Shown here: in pieces, positions 9,691 to 17,914 of the stretch
Position numbering within the stretch: position 1 is the stretch's first letter
How the letters are laid out: each line of letters begins with the position of its first letter
Assembly (NCBI GenBank): GCA_036399015.1
Contig: DASWNW010000093.1
Span: 156,572-220,571, forward strand
Reading direction: 5' to 3'
DNA from: QHVT01 sp036399015
GTDB lineage: Bacteria; Acidobacteriota; Thermoanaerobaculia; Gp7-AA8
DNA length: 64,000 nucleotides
Notes under the pieces: generated by a model
Database searches by the model: none
What the model was told of the DNA's origin: nothing
Seen by the model: only the letters and a program-made list of their open reading frames with translations
Program-made: the position numbers and the translations under genes

Positions 9691-11250
9691 ATGCTGGATG
9701 CGCTCACCGCAAGACTGAAATCAGTCGTCCCGCACCTGGGACGCAGGCGGGATCGTGTCTCCATTCTTCTCCCCTTTCTGATCATCTCCCTCGGCCTGGG
9801 CGTGCTCGCCTGGCGCTCCTACAACCTCTCGGTGCGCATGGAGCAGGGCGCCACCGCCCTCGCCGGCCAGTACGCCGGCTACGCCGCCGAGATCACCGCG
9901 CGCCGTCTCGACGCGGCCATCCGCGCGGAGATGACTCTCGTCTCCGACGACTGGCAGCAGACCGAGCGCCGCGTCGGCGACCCGACGTTCGACGCCCTCA
10001 GCGCCTGGATCGGCAGCCACCCCTGGATCGTCTCCGCGATCTACGTCCCCGACGAAGACCCGGCCAACTCGATCTACTACTCGGAGCTCGACGCTCCGGC
10101 GGCCGGGCAGCTCCGCCTCTCCCGCGAGCACTTCACCTCCACCGGCATGGTGCGTTACGAATACGACCCCCGCCTGCTGCTCGCAGCGGTCGGACATGCA
10201 GCGCAGCAGCCGCCGCTCGCGCAGAGCGCCCCCGGCACGCTGGCCGTCCAGAAGAAAGCCGACGTGACGATCGTCTTCGGCGCGAAAGAGGGGCTGGAGA
10301 AGCTCGACGACGGCTTCGCCTCGACCGCGCTGCTGGCGCAGCCGCTCTCGAACTTCGGCGTGCGCGCGGTCGTGCAGACCGAGTCGGTCGGCGGCCAGGG
10401 CTGGCAGAACCAGCGCATCATGAGCCTTTGGGTGAGCCTCCTCGCCCTCGCGCTCACCGCCGTCGGCGGTCTCCTCGCGCTGCGCGGCATCGGCAAGGAG
10501 GCGGAGACGATGAAGCTTCGCGGCGCCCTCATCGCCAACGTCTCGCACGAGCTCCGCACGCCGCTCTCCATGATCCGCCTCGGCGCCGAGACGCTGATGC
10601 GCGGAAAGCTCAAGGACCACGAGCGGTTGGAGATCCAGGACCAGATTCTGCGCGAGGTGCTGCTCCTCTCGCACCTCGTCGAGAACGTCCTCGACGTCGC
10701 GCGCATCCAGAACAAGAGCACGCAGGCGCTCGCCTTCACCCCCGTCTCGCCGCGCGACCTGATCCGGAACCTCGTCTCCACGTACGAGTCCTGGATTCGC
10801 AGCAAGGGATTCCAGGTCACGCTGGAACTGGACGAGGCGGTCGAGCGTCAGTTGTGGGACCGCGATTCGGTCTCACGCGCCGTGCTCAATCTGATCGACA
10901 ATGCCATCAAATATTCCGCGGACGAGAAGCGGTTGGAAGTGGTGCTGCGCCAGACGGCGGAGCATGTGATCATCGAAGTGAAGGACCACGGCATCGGCAT
11001 CGATGCGAAAGACGTCACGAGGATCTTCGACCCCTACTACCGGGCGAAGTTCTCCGATACCACCACCCGCCGCGGCGCGGGGCTCGGTCTCACGCTCGTG
11101 CAGCAGATCCTGGCGTCCCACGGCGGACAGGTGGAGCTCGACTCCACTCCCGGCGTCGGCTCGACGTTCCGCCTGCTGTTCCCCCGCTCTCTCGAGAGCA
11201 GCGCCCCCGACGACGTGCCGACCATGATCCACGCGAGGCAGGCCTTCTAG
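9691..11250 (+). CDS. membrane sensor histidine kinase
   Basis: A 519-residue orthodox kinase. It has a first transmembrane helix (~24-42), an extracytoplasmic sensor of about 190 residues, a second helix (~243-262), a dimerisation/phosphotransfer domain with His286 in ANVSHELRTPLSMI, and an HATPase_c domain with N-box NLIDNAIKYS and G boxes KDHGIGI and RGAGLGLTL. No HAMP domain is obvious between the second helix and the H-box. It is followed by an OmpR-family regulator, the expected partner. The stimulus is unknown; the upstream PDZ protein may take part in sensing. Confidence 0.92.
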   Translation: MLDALTARLKSVVPHLGRRRDRVSILLPFLIISLGLGVLAWRSYNLSVRMEQGATALAGQYAGYAAEITARRLDAAIRAEMTLVSDDWQQTERRVGDPTFDALSAWIGSHPWIVSAIYVPDEDPANSIYYSELDAPAAGQLRLSREHFTSTGMVRYEYDPRLLLAAVGHAAQQPPLAQSAPGTLAVQKKADVTIVFGAKEGLEKLDDGFASTALLAQPLSNFGVRAVVQTESVGGQGWQNQRIMSLWVSLLALALTAVGGLLALRGIGKEAETMKLRGALIANVSHELRTPLSMIRLGAETLMRGKLKDHERLEIQDQILREVLLLSHLVENVLDVARIQNKSTQALAFTPVSPRDLIRNLVSTYESWIRSKGFQVTLELDEAVERQLWDRDSVSRAVLNLIDNAIKYSADEKRLEVVLRQTAEHVIIEVKDHGIGIDAKDVTRIFDPYYRAKFSDTTTRRGAGLGLTLVQQILASHGGQVELDSTPGVGSTFRLLFPRSLESSAPDDVPTMIHARQAF

Positions 11251-11298
11251 GAAACCTGGTAACAAATGGTCCGTAATGGATACGGACGGAGAAAGCGA

Positions 11299-12015
11299 AT
11301 GACGAGGATTTTGATCGTTGAGGATGAGGCGGGCCTGCGACAGGGGCTCGAGATCAACCTCCGCCACGAGAACTACGAGACCGTGACCGCGGCCGACGGC
11401 GAGGAGGCCATCCGCCTCTTCCACGCCGAGTCGCCCGACCTGGTGCTGCTCGACCTGATGCTGCCGAAGAAGAGCGGCTTCGAGGTGCTCGACCACATCC
11501 GCAAGATGTCGAAGGTGCCGGTGATCCTGCTGACCGCGCGCGGGCAGGAGACCGACAAGGTCCGCGGCCTGCGCGGCGGCGCGGACGACTACGTCACCAA
11601 GCCGTTCGGCGTGCAGGAGCTGTTCGCCCGCATCGACGCGGTCATGCGCCGCTCCGAGGTCGTGACCACCACCGCCAAGACGGTGTGCGAGGACTCGCTG
11701 ATCCGTCTCGACCCCGCCACGCGCGAGGCGACCGCGAACGAGCAGAAGCTCAAGCTCTCGCCGAAGGAGTTCGACCTCCTGATGTATCTCTTCAAGAACA
11801 AGGAGCGGGTCGTGCCGCGCGACGAGCTGCTCTCGCGCGTCTGGAACTACCGCGTCGACCTCAACCTGAACAGCCGCACCGTCGACACGCACGTCACCCG
11901 TCTGCGCCGCAAGCTGCAGAAGGCGGTCGGCACCGACGCCGCCGTCATCGTCGCCGTCGCCAAGATCGGCTACCGCTACCTCGGCCAGACCAGCGGTGCC
12001 GCGATGGCGCAGTAA
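11299..12015 (+). CDS. OmpR/PhoB-family response regulator
   Basis: A 238-residue DNA-binding regulator with a receiver domain (acidic pair in VEDE, phospho-acceptor Asp52 in LLDLMLP, Lys in TKPFG) and a C-terminal winged helix ending in SRTVDTHVTRLRRKLQKA. The frame opens 33 bp earlier, but the ATG at 11299 begins the conserved receiver strand (MTRILIVEDE) and has a GGACGGAG ribosome site. It is the partner of the kinase directly upstream. The stop codon is followed at once by a hairpin that covers the ribosome site of cysK. Confidence 0.93.
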   Translation: MTRILIVEDEAGLRQGLEINLRHENYETVTAADGEEAIRLFHAESPDLVLLDLMLPKKSGFEVLDHIRKMSKVPVILLTARGQETDKVRGLRGGADDYVTKPFGVQELFARIDAVMRRSEVVTTTAKTVCEDSLIRLDPATREATANEQKLKLSPKEFDLLMYLFKNKERVVPRDELLSRVWNYRVDLNLNSRTVDTHVTRLRRKLQKAVGTDAAVIVAVAKIGYRYLGQTSGAAMAQ

Positions 12016-12062
12016 GCACTCCAGTAAGAGGGGCGCGGTAGAGTGGTGCGGTAAAGGAGTGC
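12016..12062 (+). promoter_or_regulatory. hairpin sequestering the cysK ribosome-binding site
   Basis: GCACTCC (12016-12022), directly after the upstream stop codon, is perfectly complementary to GGAGTGC (12056-12062), which contains the core of the cysK Shine-Dalgarno sequence (AAAGGAGTG). The 33 nt between them are rich in GCGGTA/GAGTGGT microrepeats. Pairing would hide the ribosome site unless translation or a factor opens it. The pairing is seen; regulation is inferred. Confidence 0.45.
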
Positions 12063-12064
12063 CC

Positions 12065-13072
12065 ATGCTACACGGAAAGATCTACGACAGCATCACGGAG
12101 CTCATCGGAAACACGCCGCTGGTGCGGCTGAACAAAATCGTCCCCGAGGGCGTGGCCGAGGTCGTGGTCAAGCTCGAGTCGTTCAACCCGCTCTCGTCGG
12201 TTAAGGACCGCATCGCCATCTCCATGATCGAGGAAGGGGAGCGCTCCGGCGAGCTGCGCCCCGGCTCGACCATCGTCGAGTCGACCAGCGGCAACACCGG
12301 CATCGGCCTCGCCTTCGTCGCGGCCGCCAAGGGCTACAAGTGCGCGATCTTCATGCCCGACTCGATGTCCTCCGAGCGCCGCAAGCTGCTCCAGGCGCTC
12401 GGCGCGGAGCTCTTTCTCACTCCCGCCCCGCTGGGCATCAAGGAGGCGCAGCGCCAGGCCGATGAATTCGTCGCCAGGACTCCCGGCGCCTGGCTCTCCC
12501 GCCAGTTCGACAATCCCGCGAACATCAAGATCCATCGCGAGACGACCGCGCGCGAGGTGCTCGCCGATACCGGCGGGAAGCTCGACGGCTTCGTGGCCGG
12601 CGTCGGTACCGGCGGCACCGTCAGCGGCGTCGGCGAGGTGTTGAAGCAGGAGGCGCCGCACGTGCTCATCGGCGCGGTGGAGCCGGTCGAGTCGCCGGTG
12701 CTCCGCGGCGGTACCCACAGTCCGCACAAGATCCAGGGCATCGGCGCCGGCATCATCCCGGCCATCTACCGCGCCGACGTCGTCGACCGCATCTACGACG
12801 CCGCGTACGACGACGCCGTGAGCTACGCGCGCCGTCTGGCGAAGGAAGAGGGGATTTTCGTCGGCATCTCCTCGGGCGCCGTGGTCTGGGCCGCGATCGA
12901 GCTGGCGAAGGAGCTCGGCCCCGGCAAGCGCGTCGTGGCGGTGCTGGCCAGCACCGGCGAGCGTTACCTCTCCACGCCGCTCTTCGAGTACACCGACCTC
13001 GTGAATCAGCCGGCGACCACGCCGCAGATGCTCGCGGAACAGCAGGCGGCGGCCGCGGCGCAGGCCCGCTAG
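12065..13072 (+). CDS. cysK: cysteine synthase A (O-acetylserine sulfhydrylase)
   Basis: A 335-residue PLP enzyme of the last step of cysteine synthesis, replacing the acetyl group of O-acetylserine by sulfide. The cofactor Lys47 lies in NPLSSVKDRIA, the substrate loop is STSGNTGIGLA and the phosphate-binding loop is GVGTGGTVSG. PLP contacts continue near the end (SSGAV, STGERYLST). The ATG at 12065, with AAAGGAG upstream, begins the conserved MLHGKIYDSITELIGNTPLV. The C-terminus carries an extra Gln/Ala-rich tail of about 20 residues. It follows a two-component pair and overlaps the convergent Spy-like gene by 4 bp. Confidence 0.95.
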   Translation: MLHGKIYDSITELIGNTPLVRLNKIVPEGVAEVVVKLESFNPLSSVKDRIAISMIEEGERSGELRPGSTIVESTSGNTGIGLAFVAAAKGYKCAIFMPDSMSSERRKLLQALGAELFLTPAPLGIKEAQRQADEFVARTPGAWLSRQFDNPANIKIHRETTAREVLADTGGKLDGFVAGVGTGGTVSGVGEVLKQEAPHVLIGAVEPVESPVLRGGTHSPHKIQGIGAGIIPAIYRADVVDRIYDAAYDDAVSYARRLAKEEGIFVGISSGAVVWAAIELAKELGPGKRVVAVLASTGERYLSTPLFEYTDLVNQPATTPQMLAEQQAAAAAQAR

Positions 13073-13461
13073 CGCGGCGGCGGCGGTGGCGGGTGGTGGC
13101 GGCCGAGGATCCGCATCCTCATCTTCTCGAATCGCGCGCGCTGCTCCGGGGTGAGCACGCGCGCGATCTCGTCGTTCGCCCGCTCCACCTCCGCCCGCAC
13201 CTGCGGCCGGAACTGGCCCCACAGCGTGCCGATGTTCGCGTGGCGACGCCGCACGATCTCCTCCACCTGCTTCCGCTGCGCGTCCGTCAGGTCGAGGCGG
13301 CGGTCGAGCCGGTTGACGAGCGCGCGCGGGAAGCGCTCCGCCCCGGGGCCGCCGCCGTAGAGGATGTGCATGTGCGCGGCGAAGACGCCGGCGGCCATGC
13401 CGGCGCCGAACGTCACCAGCAGCACCGCGATCGCGACGAGCTTCGTCTTAGTCGACGACAA
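13069..13461 (-). CDS. membrane-anchored LTXXQ (CpxP/Spy/CnrX-like) protein
   Basis: A 130-residue protein with an N-terminal transmembrane anchor or uncleaved signal (~7-28), a helical domain with two LTxxQ-type motifs (LTDAQRKQ and LTPEQRARF), and a C-terminus ending in HHPPPPPPR. The helical-hairpin LTxxQ fold is shared by CpxP, Spy, ZraP and the metal sensor CnrX. Two N-terminal His residues (AAHMH) could be part of a metal site. It is the last gene of a four-gene operon with an ECF sigma factor and its putative anti-sigma factor, overlapping the latter by 14 bp, so an envelope-stress or metal-sensing role is likely but not proven. Confidence 0.75.
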   Translation of the reverse strand: MSSTKTKLVAIAVLLVTFGAGMAAGVFAAHMHILYGGGPGAERFPRALVNRLDRRLDLTDAQRKQVEEIVRRRHANIGTLWGQFRPQVRAEVERANDEIARVLTPEQRARFEKMRMRILGRHHPPPPPPR

Positions 13462-13741
13462 CGTAGGTCTCTCCTCCGGTCGTGACCTCGAGCGTGCTGT
13501 CGCCGAGCGCCGGCTCGTAGCGGACCACGCTCAATCCGAGGGCTGCGGCGAGGGCGACGGCGGCGGCGGTGGCGGCGAGAGGGCGGAACCAGGCGGCGAG
13601 GAGCTCGACGACCGTCGGCTTCGGCGCGATCCGCTCCTGAATGCGCGCACGGATGCGCGCGAGCGTCTGCTCGTCCGGCTGGCGGCGCAGCGGGCGCGCG
13701 TCCACGCGCAATCGCTCGAAGAACTTGTCGTCGTCAGTCAT
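13448..13741 (-). CDS. small membrane protein, probable anti-sigma factor
   Basis: A 97-residue protein with a charged N-terminal cytosolic part (DDKFFERLRVDARPLRRQ), one transmembrane helix (~55-75) and a short beta-rich extracytoplasmic tail. Its start overlaps the sigma gene by 8 bp. This topology and coupling are typical of small anti-sigma factors that hold an ECF sigma factor at the membrane. No zinc-finger HxxxCxxC motif is present. The LTxxQ protein encoded next could act on its extracytoplasmic tail, as CnrX does on CnrY. The assignment rests on position and topology. Confidence 0.55.
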   Translation of the reverse strand: MTDDDKFFERLRVDARPLRRQPDEQTLARIRARIQERIAPKPTVVELLAAWFRPLAATAAAVALAAALGLSVVRYEPALGDSTLEVTTGGETYVVVD

Positions 13742-14285
13742 ACAGGTCCGCCAGGTTCTCCTTCAGCTTCTTCCTCGCCAGCGACAGGTGCGAGCGTACC
13801 GTCCCCTCGGCGAGCCCGGTCACGGCGGCGATCTCGCCATGCTCGAGCTCCTCGATCAGATGCAAGCGTGCCACGATCCGCTGCATCCCGGGGAGTGCCT
13901 CCAGCGCGAGGTCGATCCGCCGCGCGATCTCGCCGCTCATCGCCGGCAGCTCGGCGCCGTCGCGGCGGGGAGCGGGGGCGGAGTCGGCGAGTTCCTCGTG
14001 CCGGAACTTCCTGCGGTGCTTCAGCACGTCAAGCGCGGCGTTCGTGACGATGCGGCAGACCCACGGCCCGAACGGCTCGCCGCCGCGAAAGCGCCCGATG
14101 TTCTGGAACGCCTTCACGAATGCCTCCTGCGCCAGATCCTCGGCGTCGTTCGCGTTGCGCACCAGGCTGTAGGCGAGGGAGACGACCCTCCCGAGATCGC
14201 GGGAGACGAGGTAGTCGTACGCGCCGGCATCGCCGGCCTGCACGCGCGCGATCGCGTCTCGCTCGAGAGGGTCGTCAGGCGCCAC
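13734..14285 (-). CDS. ECF-family RNA polymerase sigma factor
   Basis: A 183-residue extracytoplasmic-function sigma factor. Region 2 includes LVRNANDAEDLAQEAFVKAF with the DAEDLAQE core that binds the -10 element and beta-prime clamp; region 4 ends in GLAEGTVRSHLSLARKKLKE, a helix-turn-helix for the -35 box. It sits between an upstream Spy-like gene and a downstream small membrane anti-sigma candidate, with a 4-bp gap and 8-bp overlap, so all are likely co-transcribed. It probably controls its own operon. Confidence 0.92.
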   Translation of the reverse strand: MAPDDPLERDAIARVQAGDAGAYDYLVSRDLGRVVSLAYSLVRNANDAEDLAQEAFVKAFQNIGRFRGGEPFGPWVCRIVTNAALDVLKHRRKFRHEELADSAPAPRRDGAELPAMSGEIARRIDLALEALPGMQRIVARLHLIEELEHGEIAAVTGLAEGTVRSHLSLARKKLKENLADLYD

Positions 14286-14288
14286 ACG

Positions 14289-14735
14289 TCAGTTCCCGTG
14301 GCGATTCTCTCGCTCGGCGATGATCCGCGCGAGCTCGGTCCGCTGCTCGGGCGTCAGGACGTTGAGCGCCTTCGAGGCGGCGCGCAGCATGTTCGCCTTC
14401 AGCGCCCGCTCCGCGGCATCCTGCTGATCGAGCACCGTCTGCGCGCCGGCGACGTCGTTCGGATTCTCGATCAGCGTCTTCGCCACCGACAGGAATCCGC
14501 CGTGGAGCTGCTCGCGATACTGCTTGTTCTCGTCGCGCGCCTCCATGAAGATCCCGTGGATCTGCGTCTTCTGCGCCTTCGTCAGGTCGAGGTCGTCGGC
14601 GACCGCGTGCAGATGGCCGAAGAAGCCGCCGAAGCCGTGATGCCCTTCGCCGCTCATGTGGCGTCCCGGCCCGGCGTAGAGCGCCGCTCCGGCGATGGTG
14701 ACGAGCAGTGTGATGACGATCAGTCTCTTTCTCAT
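14289..14735 (-). CDS. periplasmic Spy/CpxP-like LTXXQ protein
   Basis: A 148-residue exported protein with a signal peptide (~1-22) and a helical body with LTKAQKTQ and LTPEQRTEL motifs, the two LTxxQ repeats of the Spy/CpxP/ZraP fold. A His-rich stretch after the signal (GRHMSGEGHHGFGGFFGHLH) could bind metal. Spy-type proteins act as ATP-independent chaperones or stress sensors in the periplasm. It is the first gene of the operon running through the ECF sigma factor, so sigma factor and chaperone are probably made together. A second LTxxQ protein ends the same operon. Confidence 0.75.
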   Translation of the reverse strand: MRKRLIVITLLVTIAGAALYAGPGRHMSGEGHHGFGGFFGHLHAVADDLDLTKAQKTQIHGIFMEARDENKQYREQLHGGFLSVAKTLIENPNDVAGAQTVLDQQDAAERALKANMLRAASKALNVLTPEQRTELARIIAERENRHGN

Positions 14736-14777
14736 GTCGTTTCTCCTTGCCTGTAGTACGACTGAGAGACGCGGCTG

Positions 14778-14808
14778 TTGAAGGTCTCGTTTACGTGCGC
14801 CGTATAAT
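14778..14808 (+). promoter_or_regulatory. sigma-70-like promoter for the 14825 gene
   Basis: TTGAAG (14778-14783) and a perfect TATAAT (14803-14808) are separated by 19 bp, and the ATG lies 16 nt further on. There is no Shine-Dalgarno sequence, so the leader would be very short. Confidence 0.5.
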
Positions 14809-14824
14809 CCCCGGCATTCTTCCC

Positions 14825-16108
14825 ATGCGACCCCGCCACCTCGCGCTGATCCTCGCCGCCTCGCTCGCGGCCACCGCCGCCTTCGCCCAGCAGGCGCTCG
14901 TCTGCGCCGTCCCTGCCGGCCGCACGTGCGACACGTTTCATTTCCACGTCGCGGTCTACCGCCCCGACTCGAAGCAGTTCGTCGAGGTCGCGGGGATCAA
15001 TCAGTTCGCGAACCAGGCGGCCTGTGACCGCGCGCGCGACCTGCACATCGCCACGAACGCAAAGGCGGTCGATTACCTCCGCGGGATCAAGAAGCAGTAC
15101 GAGGCCGACCGCGTCGGCCCCTGCCACTGCGACATGACCGCCGAAAAGGCGGCGCCGAGCTTCCTCACCGACGTCCAGCGCACGCAGCAACTGCGGCTGG
15201 TCGAGGAGGTGCGCCTCCGCCTTCGCGAGCGGCTGCTCGACGAGAAGCTGACCACCGACTCCGAGATCGTCCGCGGACTCTGGTCCGATCCGCCGTCGAC
15301 GCCGCAACTCAGCCTCCCGAAGCTCGCGCCGATGCCGCAGACCGGGCAGGCGGCCGTGCTCACCGCGCCGGAAGACCTGCGGCCGACGAAGACGATCGAC
15401 ACCTCGAAGCCGACGATGGCGGCGATGGACCTGCCGCTGATCGACCTCGCCGCCCCTCCGCCTCCGCCTGCACCAGAGACAGCGATCGCTGAAACGATCC
15501 CGCCTCCGGAGGTGGAGCCCGCTCCACCTGACGCGCCCGTGGTCGAAGAGGTCGTCGCCGCTCCGCTCGTGCCGGAGCCGGTCGCGCCGGAAGTGGCGAT
15601 CGAGAGCACCGTCCCCGAGGAAGACATGCAGTCGGCGCAGGAGACGGCGGAGCGCTTCGTCGAGTACGAGAAGCAGCGCATCCAGAACGTCCTCCGCGCG
15701 TCGTCCGCGATCGAAGACGAGGCGGTGAAGTCGAAGATCTTCGAGGCCTGCATGCAGCGCATCCAGTTGCTCTCGAACCTCCGCCTGCTCATCGAGGGCT
15801 CCGGCATGCGCAGCCGTCTCGCCGCCGCCGCCCGCGAGGCGAACGACGAGCCCGCCCGCCTCGCCCTCGCCGCCCGCCTCTTCGGCGAGGACGTGAAGCG
15901 GCACTGGGCTCCCCGCGACGCAGCCGACGTGATCTTCGAAGTCGACCCCCAGGTGGCCGCCGAGCCGGAGCGCGCCTTGCGCGACACCACCGGCTCCGTC
16001 TCGACCGAGCAGAAAAAGCGGGCGCTCTACCTCGTGCTCACCCGCACCCAGCCCACCGAGGGGCAGTTGCTGTGGTTGTCGTCGGTGGTGGAGGGCTTTC
16101 TACGATGA
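14825..16108 (+). CDS. exported protein with Pro-rich linker, function unknown
   Basis: A 427-residue protein with a signal peptide (~1-22, ending AFAQQ), a cysteine-bearing N-terminal domain (CAVPAGRTC, CDRARD, CHC), a Pro-rich linker around residues 205-245, and a helical C-terminal domain (~265-427). The ATG at 14825 has the signal peptide directly after it and a good TATAAT upstream; the frame opens 26 codons earlier without a better start. No known family was recognised. The N-terminal cysteine arrangement suggests disulfides in the periplasm. Its stop overlaps the start of the TPR gene (ATGA), so the two are translationally coupled. Confidence 0.7.
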   Translation: MRPRHLALILAASLAATAAFAQQALVCAVPAGRTCDTFHFHVAVYRPDSKQFVEVAGINQFANQAACDRARDLHIATNAKAVDYLRGIKKQYEADRVGPCHCDMTAEKAAPSFLTDVQRTQQLRLVEEVRLRLRERLLDEKLTTDSEIVRGLWSDPPSTPQLSLPKLAPMPQTGQAAVLTAPEDLRPTKTIDTSKPTMAAMDLPLIDLAAPPPPPAPETAIAETIPPPEVEPAPPDAPVVEEVVAAPLVPEPVAPEVAIESTVPEEDMQSAQETAERFVEYEKQRIQNVLRASSAIEDEAVKSKIFEACMQRIQLLSNLRLLIEGSGMRSRLAAAAREANDEPARLALAARLFGEDVKRHWAPRDAADVIFEVDPQVAAEPERALRDTTGSVSTEQKKRALYLVLTRTQPTEGQLLWLSSVVEGFLR

Positions 16109-17814
16109 ATGAAGAATTTCGAATTTCGAATGAAGAACCCTCGAGCGCTCGCCCTCGCCGCCGTTCTTCATTCGCAATTCTTCATTCGAAATTCTTCATT
16201 CTGCTTCTGCTCGCGTTCACTCTCACCGCCCAGGAACCCCCCGCGCCCCCCTCACCCACCGAGGAAGAGTTCACCCGCGCCGTCTTCTTCGGGAAAAAGT
16301 TCGCCGACATGGCGGATTACGCCTCCGCCTTCGAGCACCTCGCCAAGGCCGACGCCATCAAGCCCGACCAGCCGGCGGTGCTGTACAACATGGGCGTCGT
16401 CCTGGCGCGCGCGGGGCGCTACTCCGAGGCGCAGGTGAAGGTCGACCGCTACCTGCAGCTCTTCCCCGCGGGGGACGAGAAGCCGAACGTCCAGAAGCTG
16501 CAGCTCGAGCTCGAGTTCCAGCGCGAGCTGCAGAAGAAACGGCAGGCCGACCAGGAGTACGGCGACCTCTTCAACCGCGCGAAGTTCCTCTACGGCCGCG
16601 CGGAGCTGGCGGAGTCGCTGAAGGCGTTCCAGCAGGCGGAGCAGCTCCGTCCCACCGACGCCGCGGTGGTCTACAACCAGGCGCTGGTCTACGAGAAGCA
16701 GGGCGACTACGCGAAGGCGGTCGAGCGTTTCCGCCGCTACGCGGAGCTGGAGACCGACGCCGACGCCCGCGCCCGCATCGACGAACGGGTGTTCGAGCTG
16801 CAGCGCGAGCTGGACGACATGCGCACCAGGATCGTCTGCTCCTTCTGCGGCCGCAAGCTGCCACAGGGTGCCACCTGGTGCGAGCGCTGCTGGCATGGGC
16901 CTTACCTCGTGAAGCAGCCGGTCTGGAGCTCGCGCGCCTGCGTCGAGGGCTCCTCGGCCACACGCGCGACGTACTACGCCGACGACCGCTTCCACCGCAA
17001 CGACATCCTCCCCTGCATGTTCAAGGAAGGGACGATGCTGGAGTCGCTCCGCTACTCGCCGGTGCGGCAGCGCGAGATCCGCGACGCGCGGCGTGCTGAA
17101 GGCTGGACGTTCGCGAACGACATGCTGCAGGGCTGGAGCGACAAGCAGGGCAACCAGATCCGCTTCGTCCAGGGGCCCGATTACCTCGAGAAGATCACCT
17201 CCTCCTCCGGCGGCGAGATCCTCACCTACGTCGCCCATCCCGGCGGCGAGGGCATCTGGCTCCTCGATCGCGAAGACCTCGTCATCGACGCGCAGCGCTA
17301 CACGAGCCGCTATACGTTCGATGCCTCCGGCCGCGTCGCGCGCCAGCAGGTCGACTACCAGAACACCGCCGCCTGCAATCACCTCATCTCCATGACCGCC
17401 GACTACACCTACTCCGGCGACGCCCTCTCCACGGTCGCGATCCGCGGCGGCTACGAGGGCTACCAGGCCGAGGGGAAGCCGAAGACCGAGTGGACGGCGA
17501 ACGTCGCCTATACCTACGATGAGAAGGCGCGCGTGGCGAAGGAAGAGCTGGCGGTGACGTCGTTCAACAAGACGTACGAGATGAAGGCGCACGGCCAGTT
17601 GCGCGACGATCTCGAGCGCCTCTATCCGACCATGCGCGTGAAGCGGCCGATCGAGAACGCGCAGCGCAGCGGCGACCTCTGCGCCAGCGCCGGCGCGCAG
17701 ACGCTCGCCAACCAGATCGACCTCCGCCCCTTCTACCTGATGTCCCCCAACCTCGCCATCGCGCTGGACCGGGGGATCACGAAGGCGGTGGTGACGTTCA
17801 CCTATCCGCCGTAG
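16105..17814 (+). CDS. TPR protein with zinc-ribbon, membrane-anchored
   Basis: A 569-residue protein. An unusual N-terminus (MNEEFRISNEE, then a basic stretch and a hydrophobic helix ~25-45) is followed by TPR-like repeats (~60-110 and ~165-235), a four-Cys zinc-ribbon (CSFCGRKL and WCERCW, ~250-275) and a long beta-rich C-terminal domain with RHS/YD-like strands (YTFDASGRVARQQVDYQ). It was not matched to a named family. The first ~33 codons coincide with an inverted-repeat element, so the repeat appears to have supplied the signal-anchor region. Start codon overlaps the upstream stop. Role unknown; probably scaffolding in the envelope. Confidence 0.65.
   Translation: MNEEFRISNEEPSSARPRRRSSFAILHSKFFILLLLAFTLTAQEPPAPPSPTEEEFTRAVFFGKKFADMADYASAFEHLAKADAIKPDQPAVLYNMGVVLARAGRYSEAQVKVDRYLQLFPAGDEKPNVQKLQLELEFQRELQKKRQADQEYGDLFNRAKFLYGRAELAESLKAFQQAEQLRPTDAAVVYNQALVYEKQGDYAKAVERFRRYAELETDADARARIDERVFELQRELDDMRTRIVCSFCGRKLPQGATWCERCWHGPYLVKQPVWSSRACVEGSSATRATYYADDRFHRNDILPCMFKEGTMLESLRYSPVRQREIRDARRAEGWTFANDMLQGWSDKQGNQIRFVQGPDYLEKITSSSGGEILTYVAHPGGEGIWLLDREDLVIDAQRYTSRYTFDASGRVARQQVDYQNTAACNHLISMTADYTYSGDALSTVAIRGGYEGYQAEGKPKTEWTANVAYTYDEKARVAKEELAVTSFNKTYEMKAHGQLRDDLERLYPTMRVKRPIENAQRSGDLCASAGAQTLANQIDLRPFYLMSPNLAIALDRGITKAVVTFTYPP
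16108..16201. repeat. microrepeat hairpin, AATTCTTCATTCG family
   Basis: Left arm 16108-16137 is made of GAATTTC/GAATGAAGAA units; right arm 16164-16201 is made of the complementary TTCTTCATTCG/CAATTC units, with a 26-nt spacer. The element lies at the junction of two coupled genes and is translated as the N-terminus of the downstream protein. AT content is far above the surroundings. Confidence 0.75.
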
Positions 17815-17820
17815 GTCGGG

Positions 17821-17909
17821 CGACGGGCTGAGAGCCCGTCGCTCCAGAGGGACCGGGCAGGAGCCGAAGACCCTCGTCCCCCCTGGAGAGCCGGGCTCTC
17901 AGCCCGGCT
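17821..17909. repeat. inverted pair of GGAG-type REP units
   Basis: Unit one is CGACGGGCT-GAG-AGCCCGTCG (17821-17841) followed by CTCC; unit two is GGAG (17885-17888) followed by AGCCGGGCT-CTC-AGCCCGGCT (17889-17909). Each has a 9-bp stem, a 3-nt loop and an adjacent GGAG tetranucleotide, and the two are inverted. The layout is that of RAYT-associated REP/BIME elements. It separates the convergent TPR and YdeI genes. Confidence 0.8.
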
Positions 17910-17914
17910 GGCGG

